Made by a program: the position numbers and the translations under genes | Notes under the pieces: model-generated | Seen by the model: the letters and a program-made list of their open reading frames with translations, nothing else | The model's database searches: none | Told to the model about the DNA's origin: nothing | NCBI RefSeq assembly: GCF_009910705.1 | Contig: NZ_JAAAXJ010000001.1 | Coordinates: 62,001 to 126,000, forward strand | Direction: 5' to 3' | Source of the DNA: Microvirga arsenatis | Lineage (GTDB): Bacteria > Pseudomonadota > Alphaproteobacteria > Rhizobiales > Beijerinckiaceae | Length of the DNA stretch: 64,000 bases | Shown here: positions 45,248-56,823 of the stretch, in pieces | Position numbering within the stretch: position 1 is the stretch's first letter | Layout of the letters: every line of letters starts with the position of its first letter

Positions 45248-46111
45248 TCATGGAGGAACGGTGGCCTCGCGCAGGCTGCCGTTCCTCTGCGAGGAGGATG
45301 ATTTCAGAAAGTCCTTCACCAGCTTCGCCACGCCGCGGGGCCGCTCGACCGGCAGCATGTGGGTCTCGTGCCTGAACAGCGCGAGCCGGGCCGAGGGAAT
45401 GGCGCGCGCCGTCTCCTGAAGGGCCTCGACGTCGAAGAAGCGGTCCCTCGTGCCGCCCACGATGAGGGTGGGAGCCCGGACGCGGGAAAGCCACGAGGGA
45501 TCGCTGCCGAAATCCTCGCCGGCGACCGCGCTGAGGCCGCGAACGATGATGGCGGGATCGTTCATCATCTCGTGCAGGCGCGGGCGCTCCTGCCTGAACC
45601 GCAGGCGCATCAGCCAGTTCAGCCACGGGCGGCGGAAGACGAGGCCGAACTCCTCCAGAAAGCCCTGGAAGTTGCCCTGCCACGCGCATTCGATTTGCCG
45701 GTCGATGCTGCGGCGGCCTTCGGGCGAGAAGCGGTGCGCGCTGACCAGGAGGATCAGCCGATCCACGAGGCCGGGATGCTCCGCCGCCAGGCGGGCCGCG
45801 ACGAAGCCGCCGAAGGAGATGCCCATGATGATGGCTGGGCCGGTCTCGTCCTGCAGAATCTGCGCGACGTCCCGCACGATCGTGTCGAGCGAGTAGTCGG
45901 CCGGAGGCGACTGCTCGTAGCCCAGGATGTAGATGGCATGGTCGGAGGGCAGGAGGCGCGCGATGCGCCTGGCGTCCCGGATTGCGCGCGCCGGCGTCGG
46001 GCGCCTGACGAAAGCCTGCCCGCCGTTGAGCACGACGATGGGGCGGGAATCTCCTCCCGTCCTCACATAGGGGATCCTGTTCAGGAAAAGACCCGATTGA
46101 ACGTTCTTCAT
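45248..46111 (-). CDS. Alpha/beta hydrolase
   Basis: The product has 287 residues from ATG 46111 (MKNVQSGLFLNRIPYVRTGG); the frame is open further upstream. The nucleophile elbow is IIMGISFGGFVAARLA near residue 105. The acid is probably in LIVGGTRDRFFDVEAL and the base in FRHETHMLPVERPRG. No signal peptide is seen. It could be an esterase or a related hydrolase; the substrate is unknown. It converges on tyrS with a three-base gap. Confidence 0.8.
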   Translation of the reverse strand: MKNVQSGLFLNRIPYVRTGGDSRPIVVLNGGQAFVRRPTPARAIRDARRIARLLPSDHAIYILGYEQSPPADYSLDTIVRDVAQILQDETGPAIIMGISFGGFVAARLAAEHPGLVDRLILLVSAHRFSPEGRRSIDRQIECAWQGNFQGFLEEFGLVFRRPWLNWLMRLRFRQERPRLHEMMNDPAIIVRGLSAVAGEDFGSDPSWLSRVRAPTLIVGGTRDRFFDVEALQETARAIPSARLALFRHETHMLPVERPRGVAKLVKDFLKSSSSQRNGSLREATVPP

Positions 46112-46367
46112 GATGGGTTGCCCCGTCGGAGGCAGCTGCGGCTGGGTTTCGTGCCGCAAGGCAGCTGCCGGGTCGCAAAAACGCCTGCTCGCATGCCCCC
46201 GCGCAACGGTCGCGCGGGAGGGGCCGTCAGCCATACGGCTGAAACGTCATGGAGGAGCAGGGATGGAGCCGGCGGACACTGGAAGAGTGGCGACGGCTGG
46301 CGGGCCGGGACCACGTTCGTAATCCCGGCCGATTTCGACGTCAATCGCTCCGGTTGGGATTCGCCTG

Positions 46368-47138
46368 TCAGCCTGCGAACGATACAGCCGGCAGGCTCTC
46401 CAGAGCTGGCTTGGCGAAGAGGAAGCCCTGGAAAAGGTCGATACCCGCCTCCGCCAGGATCGTCAGCTCGTCGCGTGTTTCCACGCCCTCGGCGATGATC
46501 GTGATGTCGAGGGCGCGGGCCATGACCAGGATGCCGGCGAGAATGGCTTGGCGCGCCGCCGAGCCGGCGATGCCGCGGATCAGCTCCATGTCGATCTTGA
46601 TCAGGTCCGTCTGGAAATTGGCGAGGAGATTGAGGCCCGCATGGCCCGCGCCGAAATCGTCGATGGCGGTGATGAATCCCAGGCGCCGGTACTCCGCGAT
46701 GATGCGGGCCACGTGCTTGGTGTCCGCCATGCGCTCGTTCTCGGTGAACTCGAACATGATGCGCCGCGTATCGAAGCCGACGCGGCGGGCGGTTTCGAGG
46801 GAGGTCCTGATGCAGGCTGCCGGCTCGTAGACCGCGTTCGGCATGAAGTTGATGGACAGCCGCGTGTCCTCCGTCTTCGGGAAGAGCTGCCCTGCCAGCT
46901 CGATGGCCTTCACCCGGCAGGCCTGGTCGAACTTGTACTGCCGCTGCTCGTCGACCTGGCTCAGGATCGACCCTGCCGACTGCCCCTCGGTGCCGCGCAC
47001 GAGCGCCTCGTAGCCCCAGATCGCCTGCCGCCGGAGGTCGATGATCGGATGGAAGGCCATGGTGAAGGAGAAGGGCAGCGCCACGCCGTTCCGGCACCCT
47101 CGGCACCCTGCTTCTGTCGTCTTCACTGGAGCGTCCAT
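46368..47138 (-). CDS. EAL-domain protein, probable c-di-GMP phosphodiesterase
   Basis: The product has 256 residues, almost all EAL domain. Catalytic marks are present: YEALVRG near residue 43, LSINFMPNAVY, MFEFTENERM, TAIDDFGAGHAGLNLL near 155, LIKIDMELI, ITIIAEGVETRDEL and DLFQGFLFAKP. No sensor, GGDEF or membrane part is seen. An N-terminal CRGC pair may bind metal or be structural. It would lower c-di-GMP and thus affect biofilm and polysaccharide output. GGGAAGGGC precedes the ATG. Confidence 0.9.
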   Translation of the reverse strand: MDAPVKTTEAGCRGCRNGVALPFSFTMAFHPIIDLRRQAIWGYEALVRGTEGQSAGSILSQVDEQRQYKFDQACRVKAIELAGQLFPKTEDTRLSINFMPNAVYEPAACIRTSLETARRVGFDTRRIMFEFTENERMADTKHVARIIAEYRRLGFITAIDDFGAGHAGLNLLANFQTDLIKIDMELIRGIAGSAARQAILAGILVMARALDITIIAEGVETRDELTILAEAGIDLFQGFLFAKPALESLPAVSFAG

Positions 47139-47228
47139 GCCCTTCCCGCGCGCAATCCGCTCAAGAGTGGGCGCAAAGTCTTGAGATTGCCCTAACGGAA
47201 GATTTCTTCTGTCGAACCCGGACCGGGC

Positions 47229-47624
47229 TCAGGCCGTGCCGCGGGAGGAGCGCTCGCCTTCGCTCCTGTGCCGGTCCCAGGGCCAGCGCCCCTCGATCTC
47301 CACCTCGAGAGAGAAGCTCAGGAAGGTGCGGATCAGCACGATGCCCCCGAGGATGAGAAGGCTCTGGAGCGTCGGTTCGATGGCCACCGTGCTGATGATG
47401 TCCGCTGCCACGAGGAACTCGAGACCCAACAGGATGGCGCGTCCCAGGTTCGAGCGGTAGAGCGCGAAGGCCTCCGCGCCGGATCGGCCCCTCAGGACCT
47501 GCCAGAGCACGGCGATGCTCGCGCCCAGAAGCCCGAGAACGATGATGGCGATGCCGCCGATCTCGATGGCGCGCGTCATCAGCCTCAGCGCCGGGGAAAA
47601 CCACTCGTCCATGAAAGCTCCCAT
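47229..47624 (-). CDS. DUF1622 family membrane protein
   Basis: The product has 131 residues; MDEWF at 47612 is an alternative start with GGGAG upstream. Two or three helices are present (IEIGGIAIIVLGLLGASIAVLW, AILLGLEFLVAADIISTV, LLILGGIVLIRTFLSFSLEVEIEGRWPW). The last stretch, ending in EVEIEGRWPW, is the family hallmark. The role is unknown. Confidence 0.85.
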   Translation of the reverse strand: MGAFMDEWFSPALRLMTRAIEIGGIAIIVLGLLGASIAVLWQVLRGRSGAEAFALYRSNLGRAILLGLEFLVAADIISTVAIEPTLQSLLILGGIVLIRTFLSFSLEVEIEGRWPWDRHRSEGERSSRGTA

Positions 47625-47693
47625 GTCTCCGCCCTCAGCAGAGATTCATAGGACGCGCGGCCGAAGCCTCCAGAGGCCAGCCGAAGGCGGGGA

Positions 47694-47897
47694 TCAGGTA
47701 AAGCCGGGCTTGCTCGGAAGCCCCATGCGCTTGAACATCATCACCACCGGGCACAGGCCGGTGAAGGACGCCTGCACCAGATGGGCGCCGAGAATGCCCG
47801 TGAGCCAGAGCCAGTTGATGTTGACGGTGACGGCGAGCAGCACGCTGACGATGATGAGCCCGCCGACGGTCAGGAGGATCGCGCGTTCGACTGTCAT
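47694..47897 (-). CDS. DUF2892 (YgaP-TM-like) membrane protein
   Basis: About 67 residues from ATG 47897, seven bases after GGAGG. Two helices (ERAILLTVGGLIIVSVLLA and NWLWLTGILGAHLVQASF) precede GLCPVVMMFKRMGL, the conserved end with one Cys. Members often accompany rhodaneses. Here it follows the DUF1622 gene in genomic order and is transcribed toward it, about 70 bases away. Confidence 0.85.
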   Translation of the reverse strand: MTVERAILLTVGGLIIVSVLLAVTVNINWLWLTGILGAHLVQASFTGLCPVVMMFKRMGLPSKPGFT

Positions 47898-47958
47898 GAC
47901 CATGCCTCCAGCAGAGACGGCATGATCTTACACCCGGGCCCATGGGTCACCTAAGAAA

Positions 47959-47986
47959 AAGGGCTACCCGGCAGGATAGCCCTTTG
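47959..47986 (-). terminator. Intrinsic terminator of L,D-transpeptidase gene
   Basis: On the minus strand, AAGGGCTA and TAGCCCTT with a ten-base loop are followed by TTTCTT. It lies about 30 bases after the stop at 48012. Confidence 0.8.
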
Positions 47987-48011
47987 CCTGTTCCAGCGGG
48001 TGCGGTGGCGG

Positions 48012-48761
48012 TCAGTAGGCCGACGACACGCGCATCTCGTTATCGGCATCGAACATGCGCTGCCCCCGCAGCACGACCACGGGGGAGCCGACCGGCACGC
48101 GGTTGTAGAGGTCGATGATGTCCTGGTTGAACATGCGGATGCAGCCGCTCGACACGGATTCCCCGATGGTCCAGGGCTCCGTGGTGCCGTGGATGCGGTA
48201 CATGGTGTCCCGGCCGTTGTCGTAGAGGTAGAGCGCGCGCGCCCCGAGGGGATTGTTCAAGCCGCCCGGCATGCCGCCGGCCCAGGGGGCGTTGCGCTCG
48301 GGCTCGCGCCGGATCATCGCGGGCGTCGGGGTCCAGCGCGGCCACTCGGCCTTGCGGCCGACCCGCGCGCGCCCGCTCCAGGCCAAGCCCTCCTTGCCGA
48401 CGCCGATGCCGTAGCGGATCGCCCGGCCGCCCTCGCGGACGAGGTAGAGATACCGGGCATCGGTATCGACGACGATGGTGCCGGGTTCCTCGCGGCCGTA
48501 ATAGGCCACCTCCCGGCGCAGGAAGCGCGGGTCGACCTCGGAAATGTCCGTAGCCGGCAGCGGGTGCGGCTCGTCCGGGCGCGGCCCGTACATGGCGGCA
48601 TAGACGGGGTCGATGCGGCGAACCGCCTGTTGAACGGGCGGCTGCGTCGAGACGCAGGCCGCAAGCGCCACCGGAAGCAGAAGGGTGAGGAAGCGGAGTG
48701 CCTTTCGCAGCAGGGACGGAATCGGAAGCGGCGCAGCAAACATCAGTTGGGAAACCTGCAT
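48012..48761 (-). CDS. L,D-transpeptidase (YkuD domain)
   Basis: The product has 249 residues. The N-terminus has a helix ending LPVALAACVS, a lipobox-like site. The catalytic motif is MYRIHGTTEPWTIGESVSSGCIRMFNQD near residue 185, with His and nucleophile Cys. The domain begins at EPGTIVVDTDARYLYLV. It makes 3-3 peptidoglycan cross-links or attaches proteins to peptidoglycan in the periplasm. It is terminated by its own hairpin. Confidence 0.93.
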   Translation of the reverse strand: MQVSQLMFAAPLPIPSLLRKALRFLTLLLPVALAACVSTQPPVQQAVRRIDPVYAAMYGPRPDEPHPLPATDISEVDPRFLRREVAYYGREEPGTIVVDTDARYLYLVREGGRAIRYGIGVGKEGLAWSGRARVGRKAEWPRWTPTPAMIRREPERNAPWAGGMPGGLNNPLGARALYLYDNGRDTMYRIHGTTEPWTIGESVSSGCIRMFNQDIIDLYNRVPVGSPVVVLRGQRMFDADNEMRVSSAY

Positions 48762-48995
48762 TTTCTGGTTCTTGGCTGTGACCGTCGGCCCCGGAGGCGA
48801 CGGCGGTGCTCAGGCAAAGACATAGTCTCGGCCGTGACGAGAAGGTGGATCTCGCATGGCCGGAATGTGGCAAACACCCGCTGTGGTTTGCAAGACACAG
48901 TGTTTTGATCGCATCGATCCAATCGAGCCGCCGCGGGTTAACCCGTAGACAAGAACCTGTCATGGTCCTGCCTTATCCAGCCTGCGAGCGAACCG

Positions 48996-49574
48996 ATGCA
49001 GCCCCTCTCGATACAGATGCTGACGATCTGCGGCATCTCGGAACTTCCGGACCAGCGGGAGCGGTCCGTCACGCATGTGCTCTCCATCCTCGATCCGGAT
49101 CATCCGGACCCGGAAGCGTTCGAGGCCTACGATCCCCATCACCGGACCGTGCTGCGCTTCCACGACATCATCGCCCCCGTCCAGGGCATGATCCTGCCGC
49201 AGCCCGAGCACGTCGAGGCGGTGCTGCGCTTCGGCGATGCCGTGGCGGAGGGGCGGCACGGTCGGGCCGAGGGGCACCTTCTCGTCCACTGTCATATGGG
49301 CGTCTCGCGCTCGACGGCCGCGATGCTGACGCTCCTGGCGCAGGTCCATCCCGACGAGAACGAGGATCGGCTCTTCGAGCGCCTGGTCGAGATCCGGCCG
49401 CAGGCCTGGCCGAACTCCCGGATGGTTGCCTTCGCCGACGACCTTCTGTCCCGCAACGGGCGCCTCGTCGATGCGCTGCGCCGGCACTATGGCCGCCAGA
49501 TCCGGCGCATGCCGCGCTACGTGCAGATCATGCACGACCTCGGCCGCAGCCGCGAGGTGGAGATGGCGGCCTGA
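48996..49574 (+). CDS. Tyrosine/dual-specificity phosphatase-like protein
   Basis: The product has 192 residues. The P-loop CX5R is VHCHMGVSRSTAAML near residue 97, with the general acid probably in HDIIAPVQG near residue 55. It matches the cyanobacterial/alphaproteobacterial DSP-like phosphatases with a DDLLSRNGRLVDALRRHY tail. No transmembrane part is seen. The target is unknown. The upstream gap shares promoter space with the divergent transpeptidase. Confidence 0.83.
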   Translation: MQPLSIQMLTICGISELPDQRERSVTHVLSILDPDHPDPEAFEAYDPHHRTVLRFHDIIAPVQGMILPQPEHVEAVLRFGDAVAEGRHGRAEGHLLVHCHMGVSRSTAAMLTLLAQVHPDENEDRLFERLVEIRPQAWPNSRMVAFADDLLSRNGRLVDALRRHYGRQIRRMPRYVQIMHDLGRSREVEMAA

Positions 49575-49596
49575 TAAAGGCCGTCACTCGGATCGC

Positions 49597-50048
49597 CTAC
49601 CGCGCTGCGGTCTTGCCCAGCACGCCGAACTTCGCGTCGGGCTTCGCGGCAGCGGGCTCGGCGCCGTCGCTCGCCAGCTCCTCCAGGATCGGACAATGCG
49701 GACGCGCGTCGCCATGGCAGTTCACGGCCAGGTGCTTCAGGGTCGAGGCCATCTCCTGCAGCTCCCGGATCTTGCGCTCGAGCACGCCCACATGTTCGAG
49801 CGCGATCGCCTTCACGTCCTTGCTCGCGCGCTCCCGGTCCTGCCAGAGCGACACGAGGTCGGCGATCTGCTCGACGGAGAAGCCGAGGTCGCGCGCCCGG
49901 CGGATGAAGCGCAGGGTGTGCACGTCATGATCCGAATAGACCCGGTAGCCGGATTCCGTGCGCAATGTCTTCGGGATGAGCCCGATGGATTCGTAGTAGC
50001 GGATCATTTTGGCGGAGACGCCTGAGGCCTTGGCGGCCTGTCCGATAT

Positions 50049-50052
<4 letters not shown>
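49597..50052 (-). CDS. cueR: Cu(I)-responsive MerR regulator CueR
   Basis: The product has 151 residues. The helix-turn-helix is [59 protein letters not shown] and a dimer helix follow. The metal loop CHGDARPHC near residue 111 keeps two Cys in CueR spacing. The Ala/Lys-rich tail is longer than usual. It overlaps the copA stop (ATGA), so copper should induce copA and cueR together from the promoter at 52.61 kb. Confidence 0.93.
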
Positions 50053-52574
<2,522 letters not shown>

Positions 52575-52605
52575 GATCGAACTCCTGAAACCCTATATGG
52601 GGATG

Positions 52606-52636
52606 GGTTTAATCCTTCCAATCATGGGAAGGTCAA
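52606..52636 (-). promoter_or_regulatory. CueR-dependent copA promoter
   Basis: On the minus strand, TTGACC (52636-52631) and TAAACC (52611-52606) are separated by 19 bases, the long spacer typical of MerR-family promoters. The spacer region holds the inverted repeat CCTTCC-N7-GGAAGG (52614-52632), the CueR half-sites. It lies about 30 bases upstream of the copA start. Confidence 0.9.
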
Positions 52637-52785
52637 GCGGGTTTCGGCGGCCTCTCCGTGCCAGGAAAACCCTTGGAACCCTGCCGGAAGCTGTGTCATT
52701 GATCCCACACGTTTTCCGAACGGGCTGCACCGGCGGGGCAATTCCCGCGCCGCCGTGTGCGGCGCCTTCACCGATCACTTCTGAT

Positions 52786-53613
52786 TTGAGCCGGTACCGA
52801 CCTTTGCAGCATAGCGACCTCCCGGGGCGAACCCTTCGGATCCTCACCTACAACGTCCACCGCTGGCTCGGCACGGACCGGCAGATCTCCCCGCAGCGCA
52901 TCGCCGAGGTGATCGCCTCCTGCAACCCCGACATCGTGGCCCTGCAGGAGGTCCGCGTCGGTCGGGTGCGGGCGGGGGAGGCGGATCAGGCGGCGACCGT
53001 CGCTTCCTTCCTCGGGATGGACCTTCACTTCCAGCCGACGATCCGCATCCTCGGCGAGCAGTACGGAATCGCCGTTCTGACGCGCCACGCCTCGCGGCTC
53101 ATCAGATCCGAGCGCCTGCCGACCCAGTCGACGCGCCCCTCCTTCGAGAAGCGCAGCGCCTTATGGGTCGCGGTCGAGGTCGAGGGCCGGACGATCCAGG
53201 TCGTCAACGCGCACCTGTCGCTCCGCTCGGGGGAACGGCGCACCCAGGCGGCCGCCCTGGTGGGGCCGGACTGGATGGGACACCCGGACTGCGCCGACCC
53301 GGCCGTGCTGCTGGGCGACTTCAATGCGCCGCCCTATTCGCGCTCCTACCGCCTGATCGCGAACCGGCTGCGCGACGCCCAGCTCTCCAACTCCTTCGGC
53401 GAGCCGCAGCCGACGTTCCACACCCGCGCCCCCGTGCTGCGCCTCGATCATGTCTTCGTCACCCGATCCATCGACGTGATCGATGCAGGCCCGGTGCGCA
53501 ATCCGCTGACGCGGGTGGCGTCCGACCACTTCCCGCTCCTGGCGGAGCTGCGGGTCCGCGAGCCTTCACGGCTGACGCCCTCGGGGCAGGCACGCGCAGG
53601 GGAGCTGCTGTGA
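52786..53613 (+). CDS. Endonuclease/exonuclease/phosphatase-family protein
   Basis: The fold motifs are RILTYNVHRWLGTD, DIVALQEVRVG near residue 48, VVNAHLSL, VLLGDFNAPPYS near 185, LDHVFVT and ASDHFPLLAEL, i.e. the EEP metal/catalytic set (N, E, D-N, D-H). The start is uncertain. The frame is open to 52564, but that would run through the copA promoter, so I place it at TTG 52786 (276 residues). The substrate could be a phospholipid or nucleic acid. Confidence 0.82.
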   Translation: MSRYRPLQHSDLPGRTLRILTYNVHRWLGTDRQISPQRIAEVIASCNPDIVALQEVRVGRVRAGEADQAATVASFLGMDLHFQPTIRILGEQYGIAVLTRHASRLIRSERLPTQSTRPSFEKRSALWVAVEVEGRTIQVVNAHLSLRSGERRTQAAALVGPDWMGHPDCADPAVLLGDFNAPPYSRSYRLIANRLRDAQLSNSFGEPQPTFHTRAPVLRLDHVFVTRSIDVIDAGPVRNPLTRVASDHFPLLAELRVREPSRLTPSGQARAGELL

Positions 53614-53750
53614 CCCTTCTGCCTGCCCGTTGAAATAAAGTATCAATTAGTCGTATGCCGCCTTGAAAGTGCCATGGAGTGACGCAGAAATGGCGCCTTA
53701 TGTGATGTTATAAAATGCACTCCCGCAGGGGCGCGGGAAGAAGGATCGCA

Positions 53751-54365
53751 ATGAAGCTTTACTATACACCAGGGGCCTGCTCCCTGGCTCCCCGGATCAT
53801 TGCCTGCGAGGCCGGCCTGGAGATGGAGTATGACAAGGTCGACCTGAGGACCCAGACCACCGCCTCGGGGCGGAATTTCATCAAGATCAATCCAAAGGGC
53901 CATGTCCCGGCCCTGGCGCTCCACACGGGCGACATCCTCACCGAGGTGCCGGTGATCCTCGAATACCTGGCCGATCAGGTGCCCGCTGCCCGATTGCTCC
54001 CGCGACTGGGTTCACTGGAGCGCTACCGCGTCAGAGAATGGGTCGACTTCACCGGCTACGAGCTCCACAAGGGCTTCGAGCCGCTCTGGGTCGCGCCGAT
54101 GCCGCCCAAGGCCCGACAGCTGGCGGTGAACCACCTTCAGCGCCGCTTCGCCTATCTCGACGGGTGCCTGCAGAAGCGCGCCTACCTCGCAGGCGAGCAC
54201 TTCACCGTAGCGGACGCCTATTGCTTCACCGTCCTGAGCTGGGCCCGTTTTCACCGGCTCGACCTCTCGCCCCACGCGGCCTTGGCGGAGTACATGCTGC
54301 GCGTCTCCGCGAGGCCGATGGTGCGGCGGGCCCTGCAGGCCGAGGGACTGGTGCCACAGGTCTGA
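53751..54365 (+). CDS. Glutathione S-transferase family protein (beta-class-like)
   Basis: The product has 204 residues beginning MKLYYTPGACSLAPRI, with the Cys of bacterial beta-class GSTs at position 10. INPKGHVPALAL carries the cis-Pro and LTEVPVILEYLAD binds glutathione. The C-terminal helical domain has LAGEHFTVADAYCFTVLSW near residue 145. AAGGA precedes the ATG. The specific substrate is unknown. Confidence 0.9.
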   Translation: MKLYYTPGACSLAPRIIACEAGLEMEYDKVDLRTQTTASGRNFIKINPKGHVPALALHTGDILTEVPVILEYLADQVPAARLLPRLGSLERYRVREWVDFTGYELHKGFEPLWVAPMPPKARQLAVNHLQRRFAYLDGCLQKRAYLAGEHFTVADAYCFTVLSWARFHRLDLSPHAALAEYMLRVSARPMVRRALQAEGLVPQV

Positions 54366-54444
54366 TCCTTCGACCGTCTCCCCTGCATCCTGAGGCGGGA
54401 TGGCCCTTGCCATGGATCGGCGGGGCGGATAGGCACCCGTTGCC

Positions 54445-55275
54445 ATGCTTCCCGTTTCCGTCTTCATCATCGCCAAGAACGAGGCCGACCGGATCGGCGC
54501 GACCATCCGCGCCATCCGGGGGCTGACGGATGATCTGGTCGTGGTGGATTCAGGCTCGACCGACGGAACCCCGGCCGTGGCCGAGGAGCTCGGCGCCCGG
54601 GTGATCCACAATCCCTGGCCGGGCTACGGCCCCCAGAAGCGCTTTGCCGAGGACCAGTGCCGCCACGACTGGCTCCTGAACCTCGATGCGGACGAGGAGG
54701 TCTCCCCGGAGCTTCTGGCGGAGATCCGGGCCCTGTTCGCGGAAGGCGAGCCGGCGTGCAAGGCCTATGCGATCCGGATCGCCGAAACCTATCCGGGAGA
54801 AAGCGCCCCGCACCCGCTGGCCTACCGGATCGCGCCCGTCCGGCTGTACCACAGGAGCGTCGGCCGCTACTCGTCCTCCCTCGTGCACGACCGGGTCGAC
54901 CTGACGCCGGGAACGAAGGTCTGCAAGCTCAAGGGCCTCGTGCACCACAGGTCCGTCCGGTCCATCGGGGATCAGCTCGCCAAGCTCAACAGCTATGCCG
55001 AACAGCAGGCCATCGATCTGGAGGTGAGGGGGGTCTCGATCCCGACCTGGCGGGTGTTCTTCGAGTTTCCCGCGGCCTTTCTCAAGGTCTATTTCGGCCG
55101 CCTTCATTTCCTGCGCGGCACCTACGGCTTCCTGATCTCCATGAACTATGCCACCTGGCGCCACCTGCGCCTGGCGAAGCACTACGAGCGCAAGCGTCTG
55201 AGCGCCCTGAGGCGCGCGAAATCCGGAACGGAAGCGCCGCTCCCGTCCTCGGACGGCCTCAAAGAGCGGCGATAA
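54445..55275 (+). CDS. GT2 glycosyltransferase, WaaE/KdtX-like
   Basis: The product has 276 residues. The GT-A domain has VSVFIIAKNEADRIGATIRAI, VVVDSGSTDGT near residue 35 and LLNLDADEEVSPEL with the DxD near 82. FGRLHFLRGTYGFLISMNYATW near 210 is typical of the LPS-core WaaE-like group. It probably adds a core sugar to lipopolysaccharide. Its end overlaps the convergent ridA gene by 17 bases. Confidence 0.87.
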   Translation: MLPVSVFIIAKNEADRIGATIRAIRGLTDDLVVVDSGSTDGTPAVAEELGARVIHNPWPGYGPQKRFAEDQCRHDWLLNLDADEEVSPELLAEIRALFAEGEPACKAYAIRIAETYPGESAPHPLAYRIAPVRLYHRSVGRYSSSLVHDRVDLTPGTKVCKLKGLVHHRSVRSIGDQLAKLNSYAEQQAIDLEVRGVSIPTWRVFFEFPAAFLKVYFGRLHFLRGTYGFLISMNYATWRHLRLAKHYERKRLSALRRAKSGTEAPLPSSDGLKERR

Positions 55276-55612
55276 CCTGGATCTCGAGCTTGTAGCGCGG
55301 GTCGGCCAGCCTGGATTCCACGCAGACGCGCGCCGGCGCCTGTCCCGGAAGCACCCAGGCATCCCATACCGCATTCATCCCGTCGTAGAAGGCGATGTCC
55401 GACAGCCAGATGGTGGCGTGCAGGAGCCTCGACTTGTCGCTCCCGATCTCGCTCAAGGACTGCTCGATCTGCCCCAGGACGTCCCGGGTCTGATCCGCAA
55501 TCGAGCCGTCCAGGGTCGTCTCGGGAACATAGCCCGAAAAATAGGCCCGGTCGCCGAGGATCACGAGATCGCTGTAGCGCGCCGCCACGCCGATCCGCCG
55601 GATGTCTGTCAT
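55259..55612 (-). CDS. RidA-family protein (reactive imine deaminase-like)
   Basis: The product has 117 residues. YFSGYVPETTLDGSIADQTRDVLGQIEQSLSEIGSDKSRLL and ARVCVESRLADPRYKLEIQVIAAL follow the YjgF/RidA pattern, with the active-site Arg in ARVCVESRL. RidA hydrolyses enamine/imine intermediates; this copy may belong to a less studied subgroup because its substrate region is not identical to the E. coli archetype. GGAG precedes the ATG. It overlaps the GT2 gene end. Confidence 0.85.
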   Translation of the reverse strand: MTDIRRIGVAARYSDLVILGDRAYFSGYVPETTLDGSIADQTRDVLGQIEQSLSEIGSDKSRLLHATIWLSDIAFYDGMNAVWDAWVLPGQAPARVCVESRLADPRYKLEIQVIAAL

Positions 55613-55712
55613 GGGGCACTCCTGCTCGTTCGAAGGCTTGCGCAGCCCCCTACCACATTGTGCATGGCGCGGCAGCGTGAGATCGAGAGCGCTGGGTAGG
55701 GATGACGGGAAA

Positions 55713-55803
55713 TGGCGGAGACGGAGGGATTCGAACCCTCGATACCCTTTTGGGGTATGCTCATTTAGCAAACGAGTGCCTTCAGCCGCTCGGCCACGTC
55801 TCC
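55713..55803 (-). tRNA. tRNA-Ser (anticodon GCU)
   Basis: On the minus strand, GGAGACG pairs with CGTCTCC. The D arm is GGCCGAGCGGCTGAAGGC, the anticodon loop TTTGCTAAA carries GCT, the long variable arm is CATACCC/GGGTATC-like and the T arm GAGGG-TTCGAAT-CCCTC leads to the encoded GCCA end. Length is 91 nt, as expected for a serine tRNA. Confidence 0.97.
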
Positions 55804-55944
55804 AGGCGAAGGGCGCAGGATAAAATCCCGCTTCGCAGGTGGCGCAATAGACGCGAACAGGGATCTTTCGTCAAGGTGCAAAATGCCCCAAGGACGGAGC
55901 AGCGTCCGGTCGAGCCTGGGGATGTCTCATGCGTGCAAGCGGCT

Positions 55945-56208
55945 TCAGGAGGCCGGAGCCGCCTCGACCTCCGCGTAGAGGTTCCTGATCTCCTCGAGGC
56001 TGCGGATGGGAGGACCGGATTGCCTGACGATCACGGCGCTCAGCTGCCTGAACTTGTCGTCGGCCCAGTCGTTCACGACGAGAGCGACGGCATCCCGGAG
56101 CGGCAGGGTGGCGATCCTGCCGGCGATCCCGGGAGCGGCGGAGCTCTCGAAGGGCCGGGGCAGGGCGAGAAGATCGACTATCTCGTCGAGATCGTAGGCC
56201 GTCGTCAC
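55945..56208 (-). CDS. Hypothetical protein (87 aa)
   Basis: I start at GTG 56208, six bases after GGAG (VTTAYDLDEIVDLLALPRPF). It is acidic and soluble, with no recognised motif (DAVALVVNDWADDKFRQLSAVIVRQSGPPIRSLEEIRNLYAEV). Codon use is normal for the region, which supports a real gene. Confidence 0.55.
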   Translation of the reverse strand: MTTAYDLDEIVDLLALPRPFESSAAPGIAGRIATLPLRDAVALVVNDWADDKFRQLSAVIVRQSGPPIRSLEEIRNLYAEVEAAPAS

Positions 56209-56344
56209 TAACGTCTCCAAAGAATCGCATGAACGAATCCGGGCAATTGGACATCCAATTGTGGCAACCGAATGCCCAAGCTTGCCGGAAGCTTGCCTGT
56301 GTTTTCGGGGCGAGCCGCCCCGCCGGTCAGGCGGGACAGGGCTC

Positions 56345-56587
56345 CTAGTTGAGGCTCGTCTTTCTGCCTTGGTCGCAGAGCGGTGCGCGGATATCCGAGA
56401 GCATCTCCGTTTCGTCGGGAATGATGAGCACGGAGACCGCATGGCCCGTCGAGGCCAGCGAGTCCGCCGCATCGAAGGCGGAGCGCTCCGCATCCTGGCG
56501 CGTTGCGAAGGCGCTCTGCTTCCGGTCGGAATAGGTGACCAGCCACTCATCCTGAAACTTGAAGACGACGAAACGGTCCGTATGCAT
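56345..56587 (-). CDS. Small DUF2188-like hypothetical protein
   Basis: 80 residues from ATG 56587, preceded by AGGAGG. MHTDRFVVFKFQDEWLVTY, DRKQSAFATRQDAERSAFDAADSLA and GHAVSVLIIPDETEM resemble the DUF2188 pattern of a short beta sheet plus a helix. The function is unknown. It lies alone between hypotheticals. Confidence 0.6.
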   Translation of the reverse strand: MHTDRFVVFKFQDEWLVTYSDRKQSAFATRQDAERSAFDAADSLASTGHAVSVLIIPDETEMLSDIRAPLCDQGRKTSLN

Positions 56588-56823
56588 CGGCTCCTCCTTC
56601 ACCCGGTCGAACGACAGGGTGCAGAAAGGCTAGCCGATCATGGCCGTTCGCGGACGAAACGATGGGGGTAGGACGCAGCGCAAAAGGATAAAAATTCCCA
56701 GCCCGTCGGAGCCGCGCCGCACGTGCTCCTCCGAGCCGCCGCAGCGGCCCGGAGGAGCGCTGCGGCGGCCTATTCGACGTGGACGGGAGGTCCTGCGCTC
56801 GAGGGGCGGGTTTGCGGCCGCCG

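Noticed and set aside
55702-56211. Plus-strand frame of 169 codons across tRNA-Ser
   Set aside because: It is the antisense reading of the tRNA (GGDGGIRTLDTLLGYAHLANECL), followed by the complement of a likely real gene.
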